A stretch of 64,000 bases of DNA. It comes from Nonomuraea jiangxiensis (lineage in GTDB: Bacteria; Actinomycetota; Actinomycetes; Streptosporangiales; Streptosporangiaceae). Positions 18,827-27,410 of this stretch are shown here, in pieces. How positions within the stretch are numbered: the first letter of the stretch is position 1; each line of letters opens with the position of its first letter. The position numbers were made by a program, and so were the translations under genes. The stretch covers positions 1 to 64,000 of the forward strand of contig NZ_FNDJ01000005.1 of assembly GCF_900099965.1 (NCBI RefSeq), written 5' to 3'. The notes beneath the pieces were generated by a model, which was not told the DNA's origin, ran no database searches, and was given only the letters and a program-made list of their open reading frames with translations.

Positions 18827-20415
18827 TCAGGTGACGGGCACGTCGTTCATGGGACGGAAGCTGAACAGGTTGACGTCCACGCTGCGCACGTCCGGGGGCG
18901 GCGCGCTCACCAGGGCGAACATCCGGATCTGCTGGCCTGGCGCCAGCTTGAGCAGCGTGGTGGAGGTGCACACACAGTCCAGGGTGCCGCCGGCGCCGGG
19001 GGCGCTCAGCGCCACATACCGCGTCTGAGCGGCATCGGTCAACGCGAGCCAGAAGAACTCGATCAGCATGAAGGGTGCCGTGACGCCCAGCCTGTCCCGA
19101 TCCTCGTCCAAGCCCGGAGCTCCCAGGTCGACCTCGGCACTACCGGTGTTGCGGAAACCGACCGAGACCAGTACGGAGTCCGGCCCCAGCCGGCGCAGCT
19201 CCAGCAGGTCGGCGGTCACTCCGGCCATCTTCCGCAGTCCCTCGGCGGTCGTCACGGGCTCGCCAGGCGCCCTCGGCTCCGGGGCCGCGGTGGGCATGGC
19301 AGGGGACGGCGTGACGGCGCGTTCGAAGACCACCTCGACCCGGCGGTTGGCGGCCCGGGCCTCCTTGGACGTCCCGGAGACCCTGGGCAGGCTCTCACCC
19401 TTGCCGTCCACCTGGAACGCCAGGTCGGCGTCACCGGTCAGGGTGCTGAGCGCCTGTTCGACCGCCTGGGCGCGGCGCCGTGACAGGTCCAGGTTGTAGG
19501 TGTCGGAACCCACGTCGTCGGTGTGGCCGACGACGGTCACGGTGCCGGTGGCCTTGGCGCGGATCTTCTCGGCGGTACGGCGTAGGCGATCCCGGGCCGC
19601 GGCGGTCAAGGTGGCCTTGTCGAAGGCGAACAGCACGTCGGTGTTGAGGGCGATCTCCACCTTGTCCGGTGATTCGACGACATTTTCGGTGGTGCCGATG
19701 GTGTTCGTGGCCAGCCCGACGGTGTTGGGGAAGGCGGCGGCGACGGTGGCGGCATCCGGTTCGCCGTCGAGCTTGAGGGAGCCGGCACCCGGTTGGATGA
19801 TCGGCACGGGACTGCTCACGCTGGCGCTGGCCAGGCCGACCGCCACGCTGGTGGTCTGCGCGGGCACCCGGTAGACGGCCCAGACCAGGAGCGGCTCGGA
19901 TGTGACTTCGAGGGTGCCCTCGGCAAAGCTGCACAGGCACCGAGCGCCCATGCCCTCCTTGTCGCGCATGGGGAAGTAGACCGAAAGGCGCGGGTCGTCG
20001 TACAGGAAGATCCCGGCGACGGTGCTGCGGTAGTCGTAGGCGACCTGCCCCGCGAGCGACGGGGCGCTGAAGCCGGACAGGTTGCTCCCGCCGCGCTCGA
20101 CGGTGATGCGCAGCCGCGCGGTCACCGTGTCCGGGGCCGTCCGCTCGATCGCGAGCACGTCCGTACGGGCCGCGCCGCTCTGCTCGCTGTGTCCGTTGCC
20201 GTACAACGTGGCCAGGGCCGGAGCGCTCTCCGGCGCGCCCGTCGTCTGATGCGTCGGGGGGCGGCCGGGCGGCTACTGGTCGGCGTGTCTGGGGTGACCG
20301 GTCCCTCGCCAGGCCCGGCGCATCCGGCGAGGGGGACGACGGCCACGATGACCGCGGCGATCAGCCGCCGGCGTAAACCGCCGGCACCGGACCGGCTGCC
20401 ACCCGCAAACAACAT
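18827..20415 (-). CDS. OmpA-family lipoprotein, reading frame broken in a C6/G6 run
   Basis: The C-terminal part (to about 20272) contains an OmpA/MotB peptidoglycan-binding domain: VLFAFDKATLTAAARDRLRRTAEKI, VVGHTDDVGSDTYNLDLSRRRAQAVEQAL, and SKEARAANRRVEVVF. It is followed by a ~130-residue beta-rich tail. Just upstream, in another frame, ATG 20415 (GGGGG four bases before it) opens a lipoprotein signal peptide MLFAGGSRSGAGG...LIAAVIVAVVPLAGCAG with a proper lipobox. The two frames meet at six C's on the minus strand (20256-20261). One extra C would join them seamlessly (SSRPAAPPTHQTTG). As written, the domain could only be made from an internal start (TTG at 20206) without a signal. This may be a sequencing slip, a phase-variable tract or true decay. 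Confidence 0.8.
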
Positions 20416-20570
20416 GTAACCCCCAGAGAACTCGTTTCCCGTCGTCGGTGAGGTAGACGGTTCTGGGGTGGTCCCGCGTGACATTGCTCCGAGAAGGCGG
20501 TTGCCGCTGTGCCGGTCAGGGCGGGGGCCGCCTTCCCTGCCTCCCGGAGGCTCCGGTGGCATCCACCCTG

Positions 20571-21728
20571 TCAATCGATCCTGACAACCTGCTTGAGGTA
20601 GACGATGCCGTCGATCAGGTCGAGCTGGGCCGGGTCCAGCGGGAAGTAGGCGAAATCGTGGGAGATGCGCGGGGCGGGCTTGGTGATGGCCTCGGCCAGG
20701 CGGTGGGCGTCGATGAGCGAGTGGTCCCAGGGGAGCGTGGACAGGATGCCCTCGACGGTGTCCGGGGGCGGGGCGTGGTCGCCGGTCGTGCCGAAGGCCG
20801 AGGCGAGGAAGGCGTACCGGTCGCCCAGGTGCGCTCCGGCGATCGCCCCGGCGCTCCACCACTCCAGCTCCTGGTCCCCGAGCGACATGAGGCTCCTGTT
20901 CCGTTGCAGGTGGAGGTTGTGGGCGAAGACCAGGGCCGGGCCGTGCTCCGCGATGGCACGCAGGTTGGCGGCCATCATCGCGTCCCGCAGGGCCGACAGG
21001 TGCGGCCACCGCACCGGGGACGTGTCGGCCATCCAGTAGTGGTAGCGGAGCAGGCCGGTGGCGGTGCGCCCGTACAGTGCCGCCCGATCCCTGTCCTCGG
21101 GGCTCAGCCGCGGCACCTGCGTGTCGAGCAGCGCCACCAGGTCGTCGGCGATCAGTCGCAGCCGCTGGGCGTCGGCGGACTGGCCGATCGACTGGGACGG
21201 GTCCATGATCGTGGCCTCGTTCGTCCACCGGTCGTCGGGGCCCAGCAGCGCGTCGAGGGTTTCCCTGGTGCAGGAGAACGGGCCGTCGAGCAGGTCGTAG
21301 AGGGCGGTGAGCGCCTGGCGCGGACTCTCGGCCCAGTATTCCAGGGGGCCGTCGAACCCGAAGAACCGGAGCTTTTCCTCATGCTCCTCGTTGTACGCCC
21401 GCATCCAGCGTACGAGCTCGCGGTTGGCCGGTGGTGTGCCGAAGCGGTGGCTGAAGCCGCGTTCCATGACGTCATCGAGCGTGCCCGCGCCCGTCGTGAG
21501 GTAGTCGTCCACGACGAGGCCCTTGAGGCAGTCGCTCTCGATGGCGAACGACCGGTAGCCCTCGTGCTCGACCAGATGCCGGAAGAGCTCGTTGCGCAAC
21601 TCGCCCAGTTCCTCCACGAAGTGCCTGGCCTCGCCCAGGCCGAGCAGCAGGGGCTTGGCGGGAAGCGACCGCAGGAACGCCGAGACGCCCGCGCCATCGA
21701 GCGGCCGTGCCATGTCCTTGATATCCAT
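20571..21728 (-). CDS. Erythromycin esterase family hydrolase
   Basis: 385 residues of the erythromycin-esterase/succinoglycan-biosynthesis (EreA/EreB-like) fold. Visible family motifs include LLLGLGEARHFVEELGELRNELFRHLVEHEGYRSFAIESDC, with the conserved Glu and His, MRAYNEEHEEKLRFFGFDGP, ALYGRTATGLLRYHYWM, and VFAHNLHLQRN with the conserved histidine pair region. Family members hydrolyse the macrolactone ring of 14-membered macrolides, but many are of unknown substrate, so resistance is only a possibility. ATG 21728 is preceded by GAAGG. The gene stands alone between the OmpA-type lipoprotein and an ArsR-type gene. Confidence 0.85.
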   Translation of the reverse strand: MDIKDMARPLDGAGVSAFLRSLPAKPLLLGLGEARHFVEELGELRNELFRHLVEHEGYRSFAIESDCLKGLVVDDYLTTGAGTLDDVMERGFSHRFGTPPANRELVRWMRAYNEEHEEKLRFFGFDGPLEYWAESPRQALTALYDLLDGPFSCTRETLDALLGPDDRWTNEATIMDPSQSIGQSADAQRLRLIADDLVALLDTQVPRLSPEDRDRAALYGRTATGLLRYHYWMADTSPVRWPHLSALRDAMMAANLRAIAEHGPALVFAHNLHLQRNRSLMSLGDQELEWWSAGAIAGAHLGDRYAFLASAFGTTGDHAPPPDTVEGILSTLPWDHSLIDAHRLAEAITKPAPRISHDFAYFPLDPAQLDLIDGIVYLKQVVRID

Positions 21729-21844
21729 ACCTTCAACGGTATCGTTGAACACCCAGTGTAAACTTTGCCCTGGAAACCCCTGCTGCCACCGCGATGAACC
21801 TTCAATCGGTGATGCACAGTGGGCCTGGCGCGCGGCTCGGCCAC

Positions 21845-22864
21845 TTATGGCACGAGGTTCCCGTCCATACGATGGGTTTCCCGGCAACCGGTCAGAGACG
21901 CCCCGAGGGCAGTCGTCACGTACAGGACGTTACGCCCGGATCGTTCGCGCGCGACCAGCCCGCTCTCGCGCAGTACGCGGAGGTGCTGGGACACCGCGCT
22001 GGGCGTGACACCGAGCGCGCGAGCCAGGTCCGTCGTCGTCGCCGGGGACCGCAGTGCCTCCAGCAGTTCAGCTCGCGCCCGGCCGAGCAGCCGGACCGCG
22101 CTGCCGGCGGGAGCCCGCGTTCCCGCGGTCCACAATGCTCCGACGCCCCGAGCCGGATAACGCACCGTGGTCTGCGTGGACGTCCTCTTCTTGATCAGCA
22201 CGTACGGTGAGCCGAGAACGACGGGCATGAGGACCAGTCCACCCGGACCGAGCTCCACGATGCGCTCGTCCCGCCAACGCGCTTCGGCAAGCCTCAACCG
22301 GCCATCACACCAGCGCAGATCCGGATGTAGGCCGGTGAACAACCTCTGGGCACCGCCCGCGGCGATCTGCTTGGCGCGATAGGCGACGTCCGCGTCGAGT
22401 ACGGCGTGGATCCGTGGCCAATGCGGCGCGACAAGCCGGTCGTGTGCCACGCGCAGTTCCTCTGCTATCGCATCCAGTCCCGCCGCGGGCCGCTCGGCGA
22501 GCGCGGTGACCGGGCCGGGGAGTTCTTCGCCGAACACGCGCCGCAGGCTGCTCCGTACGTAAGCGGCAGGTGTCCTCCGCAACGCCGCCAAGTCGTCCTC
22601 GATGGATCCCCCCGAGCCGGACGGGGCGGGAACGAGGAACCCCGGCCAGCTCGGCCGGTTGCCCACGATCAGTGGCCACGTGTTCGAAAGGTCGAGTGGG
22701 TTCCTGGCCAGCTCGTCCGCCGCCCACCGCAGCCACCGCAAGTTGATGGGGTTTCGATCAAGACCGCCCAGTTGCTGCAGGGCGGACACGGTCTCCGACA
22801 GCGGCGAGACCGCGAACCGGGTCGACGCCAGCTCGGCGACGCCGAGCTCGATCGTCAGAGCCAT
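21845..22864 (-). CDS. ArsR-type winged-helix regulator with long N-terminal domain
   Basis: 339 residues. The C terminus (about 250-325) is an ArsR winged helix: LLEALRSPATTTDLARALGVTPSAVSQHLRVLRESGLVARERSGRNVLYVTT. The N-terminal ~240 residues are a helical domain as in the regulator at 3780-4808; the two share layout and length (339 and 342 residues). No metal-binding cysteines are seen. The ATG at 22864 is used; upstream in-frame codons run into the promoter region. It is divergent from an MFS exporter, with nested inverted repeats in the 66-base gap, so it probably represses the exporter and itself. Confidence 0.88.
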   Translation of the reverse strand: MALTIELGVAELASTRFAVSPLSETVSALQQLGGLDRNPINLRWLRWAADELARNPLDLSNTWPLIVGNRPSWPGFLVPAPSGSGGSIEDDLAALRRTPAAYVRSSLRRVFGEELPGPVTALAERPAAGLDAIAEELRVAHDRLVAPHWPRIHAVLDADVAYRAKQIAAGGAQRLFTGLHPDLRWCDGRLRLAEARWRDERIVELGPGGLVLMPVVLGSPYVLIKKRTSTQTTVRYPARGVGALWTAGTRAPAGSAVRLLGRARAELLEALRSPATTTDLARALGVTPSAVSQHLRVLRESGLVARERSGRNVLYVTTALGASLTGCRETHRMDGNLVP

Positions 22865-22869
22865 GACCC

Positions 22870-22910
22870 GATTATGTAGCACCGACCTACATGCTGGCAT
22901 GACGATAATC
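22870..22910. promoter_or_regulatory. Nested inverted repeats in the ArsR/MFS divergent promoter
   Basis: ATGTAG (22874-22879) and CTACAT (22887-22892) flank 7 bases; an outer pair GATTAT (22870-22875) and ATAATC (22905-22910) surrounds them. They occupy most of the 66-base intergenic gap. This is the expected position for an ArsR-type operator; binding is inferred. Confidence 0.5.
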
Positions 22911-22930
22911 CCGCGCCGGAAGATCACGGC

Positions 22931-24220
22931 ATGACGCAGAGCGAGGTCGAACCGCGATTGAACGCGGGCTACTGGCGGTTGTGGTGGGCGACGGGTATCA
23001 ACAGCGTCGGTGACGGGGCGTTCGCCGCGGCCGTTCCGCTGCTGGCCGTCACGGTCACGCACGACCCCAGGCTCGTGTCCATCGTTTCCGCGGCGACGTA
23101 CCTGCCCTGGTTGCTGCTGTCCCTACCGGCCGGCGCAATCGTCGACCGGTACGACCACGTCACCCTCATGTGGCGCGCGCAGGCGAGCCAGGCGGTGATC
23201 GTCAGCGTTATCGCTGTTCTCGTCGCGCTCGGCCACATCGGCATTCCGGCTCTCGCGATCATGACCTTCGGGCTGGGAGCGTGCGCTGTCGTCTTCACCA
23301 ACGCGGCGCAGGCGGTATTGCCGGATCTCGTCGCCAAGCCGCTGCTGCACAAGGCGAACGGCCACCAGCAGACGATCACCACGATCGGCCTGCAGTTCGC
23401 CGGACCGCCGCTCGGCAGCCTGCTCTTCGCGGTGGCCGTGGCGTTGCCGTTCGGGTTGGACGCCGCCTCATTCGCCCTGTCCGCCGCGCTGCTGGCGACG
23501 CTGCCCGGCCGTACGCGCGGGCGGATCGGCCGTACGGCGGGGCAGATCGAGCACCCGCCGATGCGTACGGCGATCGCGGACGGCGTGCGCTGGCTGGCCC
23601 GGCACCGGCTGCTGCGCACCCTGGCGATCCTGCTCGGCGTCAACACCTTCTGCTGGCAACTCGGTAACGTCACACTCGTCCTGCTGGCGACCCGGACGCT
23701 GGGCCTCGACGCGCCCGGTTACGGCCTGCTGCTCGCCGGCGCCGCGCTCGGCAGCCTGCTCGGCGGTCTGGTCAGCGCGCGTGTCATCAAGAAGATGGGC
23801 GCCCTTCCCGCACTGCTCACCGCGCTCGCCACGAACGTCGTCGTCTTCGTCGGAATCGGGCTGAGCCCGAACGCGATCGTCCTCGGCGTCCTGCTGGCCG
23901 TCAACGGCTTCCTCGTCACGCTGTGGAGCATCGGGACGGTCGGTCTCCGGCAGCACATCGTGCCGTCCGAGCTGCTCGGCCGGGTGAACAGCGTCTACAG
24001 GATGCTCGGCTGGGGACTCATCCCGCTCGGGGCGCTGGCCGGCGGGCTCGTGGCGCATACGTTCGGGTTGCGCGCGGCGTATCCCGTCGCGGGGGTGCTG
24101 AGAGGGATCGCCCTGGTGGTCGCGATGCCGATGCTGATCCGTGCCCTGCAGCACCGCCCCCGGCGGCCGGCCACGTTGGTCAACGATGCCTCGAATCCGC
24201 AAGGTCGGTTACTGTGGTGA
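22931..24220 (+). CDS. MFS transporter (MFS_3/enterobactin-exporter-like)
   Basis: 429 residues with about twelve transmembrane segments. The N terminus YWRLWWATGINSVGDGAFAAAVPLLAV and the loop LPAGAIVDRYDHVTLMWRAQ are typical of actinobacterial DHA3-type drug/macrolide exporters. The second half repeats the pattern, with RVNSVYRMLGWGLIPLGALAGG. It is divergent from an ArsR-type regulator that likely controls it, and next to an erythromycin-esterase homologue, which makes macrolide-like substrates a fair guess. Its stop overlaps a GTG that could start the signal peptidase gene. Confidence 0.9.
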   Translation: MTQSEVEPRLNAGYWRLWWATGINSVGDGAFAAAVPLLAVTVTHDPRLVSIVSAATYLPWLLLSLPAGAIVDRYDHVTLMWRAQASQAVIVSVIAVLVALGHIGIPALAIMTFGLGACAVVFTNAAQAVLPDLVAKPLLHKANGHQQTITTIGLQFAGPPLGSLLFAVAVALPFGLDAASFALSAALLATLPGRTRGRIGRTAGQIEHPPMRTAIADGVRWLARHRLLRTLAILLGVNTFCWQLGNVTLVLLATRTLGLDAPGYGLLLAGAALGSLLGGLVSARVIKKMGALPALLTALATNVVVFVGIGLSPNAIVLGVLLAVNGFLVTLWSIGTVGLRQHIVPSELLGRVNSVYRMLGWGLIPLGALAGGLVAHTFGLRAAYPVAGVLRGIALVVAMPMLIRALQHRPRRPATLVNDASNPQGRLLW

Positions 24221-24246
24221 CCACCACGGGGAAGGAACGTCACAAG

Positions 24247-24732
24247 GTGGATGAGCATCGGGCTCGCCCTTCTCGGCGACTGATCGGCACAGGTTTCCTG
24301 ATCCTGGGAATCGCGCTGGCCGTGATGGCCGCCCGGAGCCGGTTCGTGATCGTGACGGTCACGGGGGAGAGCATGGCTCCCACCTTCCGGCGGGGAGATC
24401 GGGTCATCGTACGGCGGGTGCGCCCGTCAGTCCTACGGCCCGGTCAGGTCGTGGTGTTCCAGCGGCAGGGCCCCGGCGGGCACTGGGGCACGGCGCCGCT
24501 GTCGACCCGGGCCGCCGCGCGTCAGCCGTGGTACATCAAGCGGATCGCCGCCGTCGCGGCCGACCCGGTCCCTGACCTGGTGGCCGCCACCGTCGGGGAA
24601 TCGTTCGTTCCGGAGGGCAAACTGGTCGTCCTCGGAGACTCGGACCAGAGCAGCGACTCCCGTAGCTGGGGGTTCGTCCCGGCCGACCGCGTTCTGGGAA
24701 TCGTGGTGCGCCGGTTACGGCCGCGACAGTGA
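24247..24732 (+). CDS. S26-family signal peptidase (type I signal peptidase-like)
   Basis: 161 residues from GTG 24247 (GAAGGA ten bases upstream); an in-frame GTG at 24217 overlapping the MFS stop would add ten residues. One transmembrane segment (about 11-30) precedes the catalytic region. Box B TGESMAPTF carries Ser42 and box D YIKRIAA carries Lys98, the Ser-Lys dyad; box E LGDSDQSSDSRSWGFVP is complete. It is short and lacks the large extra domain of the housekeeping enzyme. It converges on the ABC transporter with an 18-base overlap. The neighbouring peptide at 27411-27629 has an ASAAAAPP segment that would suit such an enzyme, so processing of that peptide is a reasonable inference. Confidence 0.9.
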   Translation: MDEHRARPSRRLIGTGFLILGIALAVMAARSRFVIVTVTGESMAPTFRRGDRVIVRRVRPSVLRPGQVVVFQRQGPGGHWGTAPLSTRAAARQPWYIKRIAAVAADPVPDLVAATVGESFVPEGKLVVLGDSDQSSDSRSWGFVPADRVLGIVVRRLRPRQ

Positions 24733-26559
24733 GGCGTCCGGTTCGCCCGCGCGGTCACGCCGGTAGGCGGCGGCCTGGAGGGTGAACAGCCGGGCGTACT
24801 CGCCGCCGACGTCCATGAGCTGGGCGTGCGTACCCTGCTGGATGATGCGGCCCTCGTTCAGGACGACGATCTGGTCGGCGTCGAGCACCGCGCTCAACCG
24901 GTGCGAGATGAGCAGACTGGTACGACCGGTCCGGTGCCGGCGCAGCGCCTCGTGCAGCGCGTGCTCGGCCTCCGCGTCCAGGCCGGAGCTCGGCTCGTCG
25001 AGAATGAGCAGGTCGCGCCGGTCGCGCAGGTACGCCCTGGCGAGCGCGATCCGCTGCCACTGCCCACCGGACAGCAGGACCCCCGTCGCCGGGTCGTCGT
25101 GCGCGTGGTCGACGAAGATCCGGCTGAGCATCGTGTCGTACCCCTGGGGCAACCGGGACACAACCTCGTCGACCCCGGCGTGCGAGGCCGCCCGCCTGAT
25201 CCGCTCCTGGTCGGTGAGCGCCCGCAGATCGCCCACGGCGATGTTCTCCCCGGCGGTGAGCTCGTAGGCGACGTAGTCCTGGAAGACCGCCGAGATGCGG
25301 CGGCGCAGGTCGGCCGGGTCGAAGTCGCGCAGGTCCACGCCGTCCCAGCGGATGGCACCGCGCTGCGGGTCATAGAACCGGCACAGCAACTTGACCAGGG
25401 TCGACTTGCCCGCGCCGTTGAGCCCGACCAGGGCGACGGACCTTCCGGCCGGGATCTTCAGGTTCACCCCCCGGAGTACCCAGGGATGGGATTCGTCGTA
25501 GCGGAACCAGACGTCGTCGAACTCGATACAGCGGCCCAGATCCGGGACCGGCTCGGGGTCGGGCGGCACCGGCAGGTCCGGCTGGGCCCGCACCACCGCG
25601 AGATAGTGGCCGAACAGCAGCAGCGCCTGGAAGATCCCCGCGACATGCCCCACCAGCGCGCCGAAAGCGGCCTGCAGGCCCGCGACCGCCGCGATGGAGA
25701 CCGCCACGTCGCCGACCGACAGGTGGCCGGAGACCGCGCCGGTCACGGCCCAGATCAGGCCGAACGCGGTGACCATGGCGCCGAGCAGGGACAGGAGTCC
25801 CTGGACGGCCAGGGTACGGCGGTCCAGCGCGCGTTCGGCGTCGTTGGTCGACCGCAGCTCCGTCAGCAGGCGCTGCCGGAGAAACGAGCCGAGACCGAAC
25901 AGCCGTACTTCCTTGGCAGTGCTCACATCGGTCAACAGCCCGGCGTAGAACAGCTGCCGCCGGATGTTGGGATTGATCGTCCACACCAGCTGGGCGTGTC
26001 GGCGGCTCAGCGAGAACTGGGCGACGACCAGCGGGACGACGGCGACCAGCACCAGCGCGGTCACGACCGGGCTGAGCACGATGAGCGTGGCGACGAATCC
26101 GGCCGCGGTGACCGTCCCCTGCACGCACCTCAACATGGGGATGACGATCTGGCTCGACGCCGACTGGCTGGCCTGCTGGGCCAGCTGCAGCCGGTCGTGA
26201 AAGTGCGGGCTCTCGAAGGGGGCCAGGCCGGTGAACCGGTTGACCGCGGTGAACAGCCGGTCGCGGGCCCGTACGTTGACCGCCCGGCCGAGCTGGGCAT
26301 CGACGTACTGCGAGACCTGCGGCAGCGTGCCGACCAGCAGCCCGGTCAGGCCGAGCCCCACGGCGAGGCCGATGACCTTGCCGGTGTCCAGTGTCCCCCT
26401 CGCGAGCTCGTCCAGCAGGAACTTGGTCAGCCACGCGGTCGTCACCGGCCAGATGCCGGCGGTGACGGCCAGCGCGAAGGAGGTCAACGTGGCCGGTGCG
26501 CCGGCTCGCCACACCAGCTCCCAGGCAGCCGCGGCCCGCCTGAGCAGTTCGCCGGTCAC
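24715..26559 (-). CDS. ABC transporter, fused permease and ATPase (peptide-exporter type)
   Basis: 614 residues. The N-terminal ~320 residues contain about six membrane segments of an ABC transmembrane domain (PVTTAWLTKFLLDELARG, GLLVGTLPQVSQYVDAQLGRAVNVRARDRLFTAV). The ATPase (about 345-595) has Walker A GLNGAGKST, Q-loop SAVFQDYVAYE, signature LSGGQWQR and Walker B DLLILDEPSSGLD with the switch histidine in ISHRLSAV. There is no C39 peptidase domain, so any leader would need a separate protease; the adjacent S26 enzyme could do this. The start overlaps the end of the thioredoxin-like gene (ATGA), so they are one operon. Export of the cysteine-rich peptide is the proposed role. Confidence 0.9.
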   Translation of the reverse strand: MTGELLRRAAAAWELVWRAGAPATLTSFALAVTAGIWPVTTAWLTKFLLDELARGTLDTGKVIGLAVGLGLTGLLVGTLPQVSQYVDAQLGRAVNVRARDRLFTAVNRFTGLAPFESPHFHDRLQLAQQASQSASSQIVIPMLRCVQGTVTAAGFVATLIVLSPVVTALVLVAVVPLVVAQFSLSRRHAQLVWTINPNIRRQLFYAGLLTDVSTAKEVRLFGLGSFLRQRLLTELRSTNDAERALDRRTLAVQGLLSLLGAMVTAFGLIWAVTGAVSGHLSVGDVAVSIAAVAGLQAAFGALVGHVAGIFQALLLFGHYLAVVRAQPDLPVPPDPEPVPDLGRCIEFDDVWFRYDESHPWVLRGVNLKIPAGRSVALVGLNGAGKSTLVKLLCRFYDPQRGAIRWDGVDLRDFDPADLRRRISAVFQDYVAYELTAGENIAVGDLRALTDQERIRRAASHAGVDEVVSRLPQGYDTMLSRIFVDHAHDDPATGVLLSGGQWQRIALARAYLRDRRDLLILDEPSSGLDAEAEHALHEALRRHRTGRTSLLISHRLSAVLDADQIVVLNEGRIIQQGTHAQLMDVGGEYARLFTLQAAAYRRDRAGEPDASLSRP

Positions 26560-27092
26560 GCCATCGCAGGCGCCGCCAGGCCGGCTGCGGCGACGGTCCC
26601 GGCCTGGATGATTCCGTTCTCGTCCACCAGGTAGAAGGTGGGGAAGATGCGCGCGGAGAAGGCAGCGCCGACCGGTCCGTCCAGCTCCTCGCGGACCACG
26701 GTCGCGGTCCCGCGCAGGCTGTCGAGGAGCTCCAGGCCGTCGGGGGAGTCCGCGCCGACGACGACCGCCAGCACCCGGTCCGGCCGCTGGTCGGTTTCGC
26801 GCAGGTAGCGGAGGAACTCGGGGAGCTGCTCCTTGCAGGCCCGGCAGGTCGTCGAGAAGAACGCCAGCACCCCGGGCCGCAACTCCTGGCCGGTCATGAC
26901 CTCACCGTCCAGGCCGGTGGCGGTGAAGTCGGGAACCGCCGTCCCGTCGGGGAGCAGGTCGGGGGTCGGCACCGAGATGGCGTCCAGCTTCAGGGTGTGC
27001 ACCCGCAACCGGCGGATCACCGCGAGGGTCAGCACCAGGTCAAGGGCGCACAGCACTCCGACGAAGACGACAGCGGCCACGAGAAACGCCAT
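26556..27092 (-). CDS. Membrane-anchored TlpA/MauD-like thioredoxin-fold protein
   Basis: 178 residues. An N-terminal transmembrane anchor (about 3-26, LVAAVVFVGVLCALDLVLTLAVI) is followed by a redoxin domain: PDFTATGLDGEVMTGQELRPGVLAFFSTTCRACKEQLPEF with the CxxC motif C83-R-A-C86, and a cis-proline-type loop IFPTFYLVDENGII. The layout matches MauD/TlpA proteins, which with MauE are needed for disulfide formation in the cysteine-rich small subunit of methylamine dehydrogenase. Here the candidate substrate is the 12-cysteine peptide upstream. ATG 27092 has TGGAGGAT at a good distance. It is co-transcribed with the ABC transporter. Confidence 0.9.
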   Translation of the reverse strand: MAFLVAAVVFVGVLCALDLVLTLAVIRRLRVHTLKLDAISVPTPDLLPDGTAVPDFTATGLDGEVMTGQELRPGVLAFFSTTCRACKEQLPEFLRYLRETDQRPDRVLAVVVGADSPDGLELLDSLRGTATVVREELDGPVGAAFSARIFPTFYLVDENGIIQAGTVAAAGLAAPAMA

Positions 27093-27407
27093 GGGGATCC
27101 TCCAGTATCAGCGAGACGATTCGGGGAACGAAGCAGCGCGCCGATGTCCTCGAAGGCGAGGATCACCACGCTGAGCACGGCGGCGGCGGGGAGGCTGAGG
27201 GTGCGACGGGACAGGTGCCCCCGCGCGCTGCCGGTGGCCACGGCCCGCAGCGTCGGTTCCGCGGCAGGTGAACCGCGCTCAGCGGGGCGGCCTGGCCACC
27301 GGGACCAGATCTTGTGGCGCGGGAGAGAACGCCTCAGGGGCCGATCGACTGCGGACCTCGCCGGTCAGGCAGCGGCAGGCCAGGAGCGCGTACTCCGTGA
27401 GCCGGAA
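27093..27407 (-). pseudogene. Probable remnant of a MauE/DoxX-like membrane protein gene
   Basis: Between the peptide gene and the thioredoxin gene there is no intact frame, but two pieces recall a MauE-type protein. Directly after the peptide's stop, in the same frame, comes RLTEYALLACRCLTGEV and then RSRSAPEAFSPAPQDLVPV, ending in a stop near 27281; it has no start codon. In another frame, near 27241-27130, comes ARGHLSRRTLSLPAAAVLSVVIL, like the last helix of such proteins. The ~150-residue membrane core is missing. The assignment rests on pattern memory and synteny (MauE usually precedes MauD/TlpA), so it is tentative. Confidence 0.4.
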
Positions 27408-27410
27408 CGG

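Noticed and set aside
27029..27241. 70-residue minus-strand frame overlapping the thioredoxin-like gene
   Set aside because: It has no ribosome binding site, overlaps the redoxin start out of frame, and its only interesting segment is explained better as the remnant of a MauE-like last helix.
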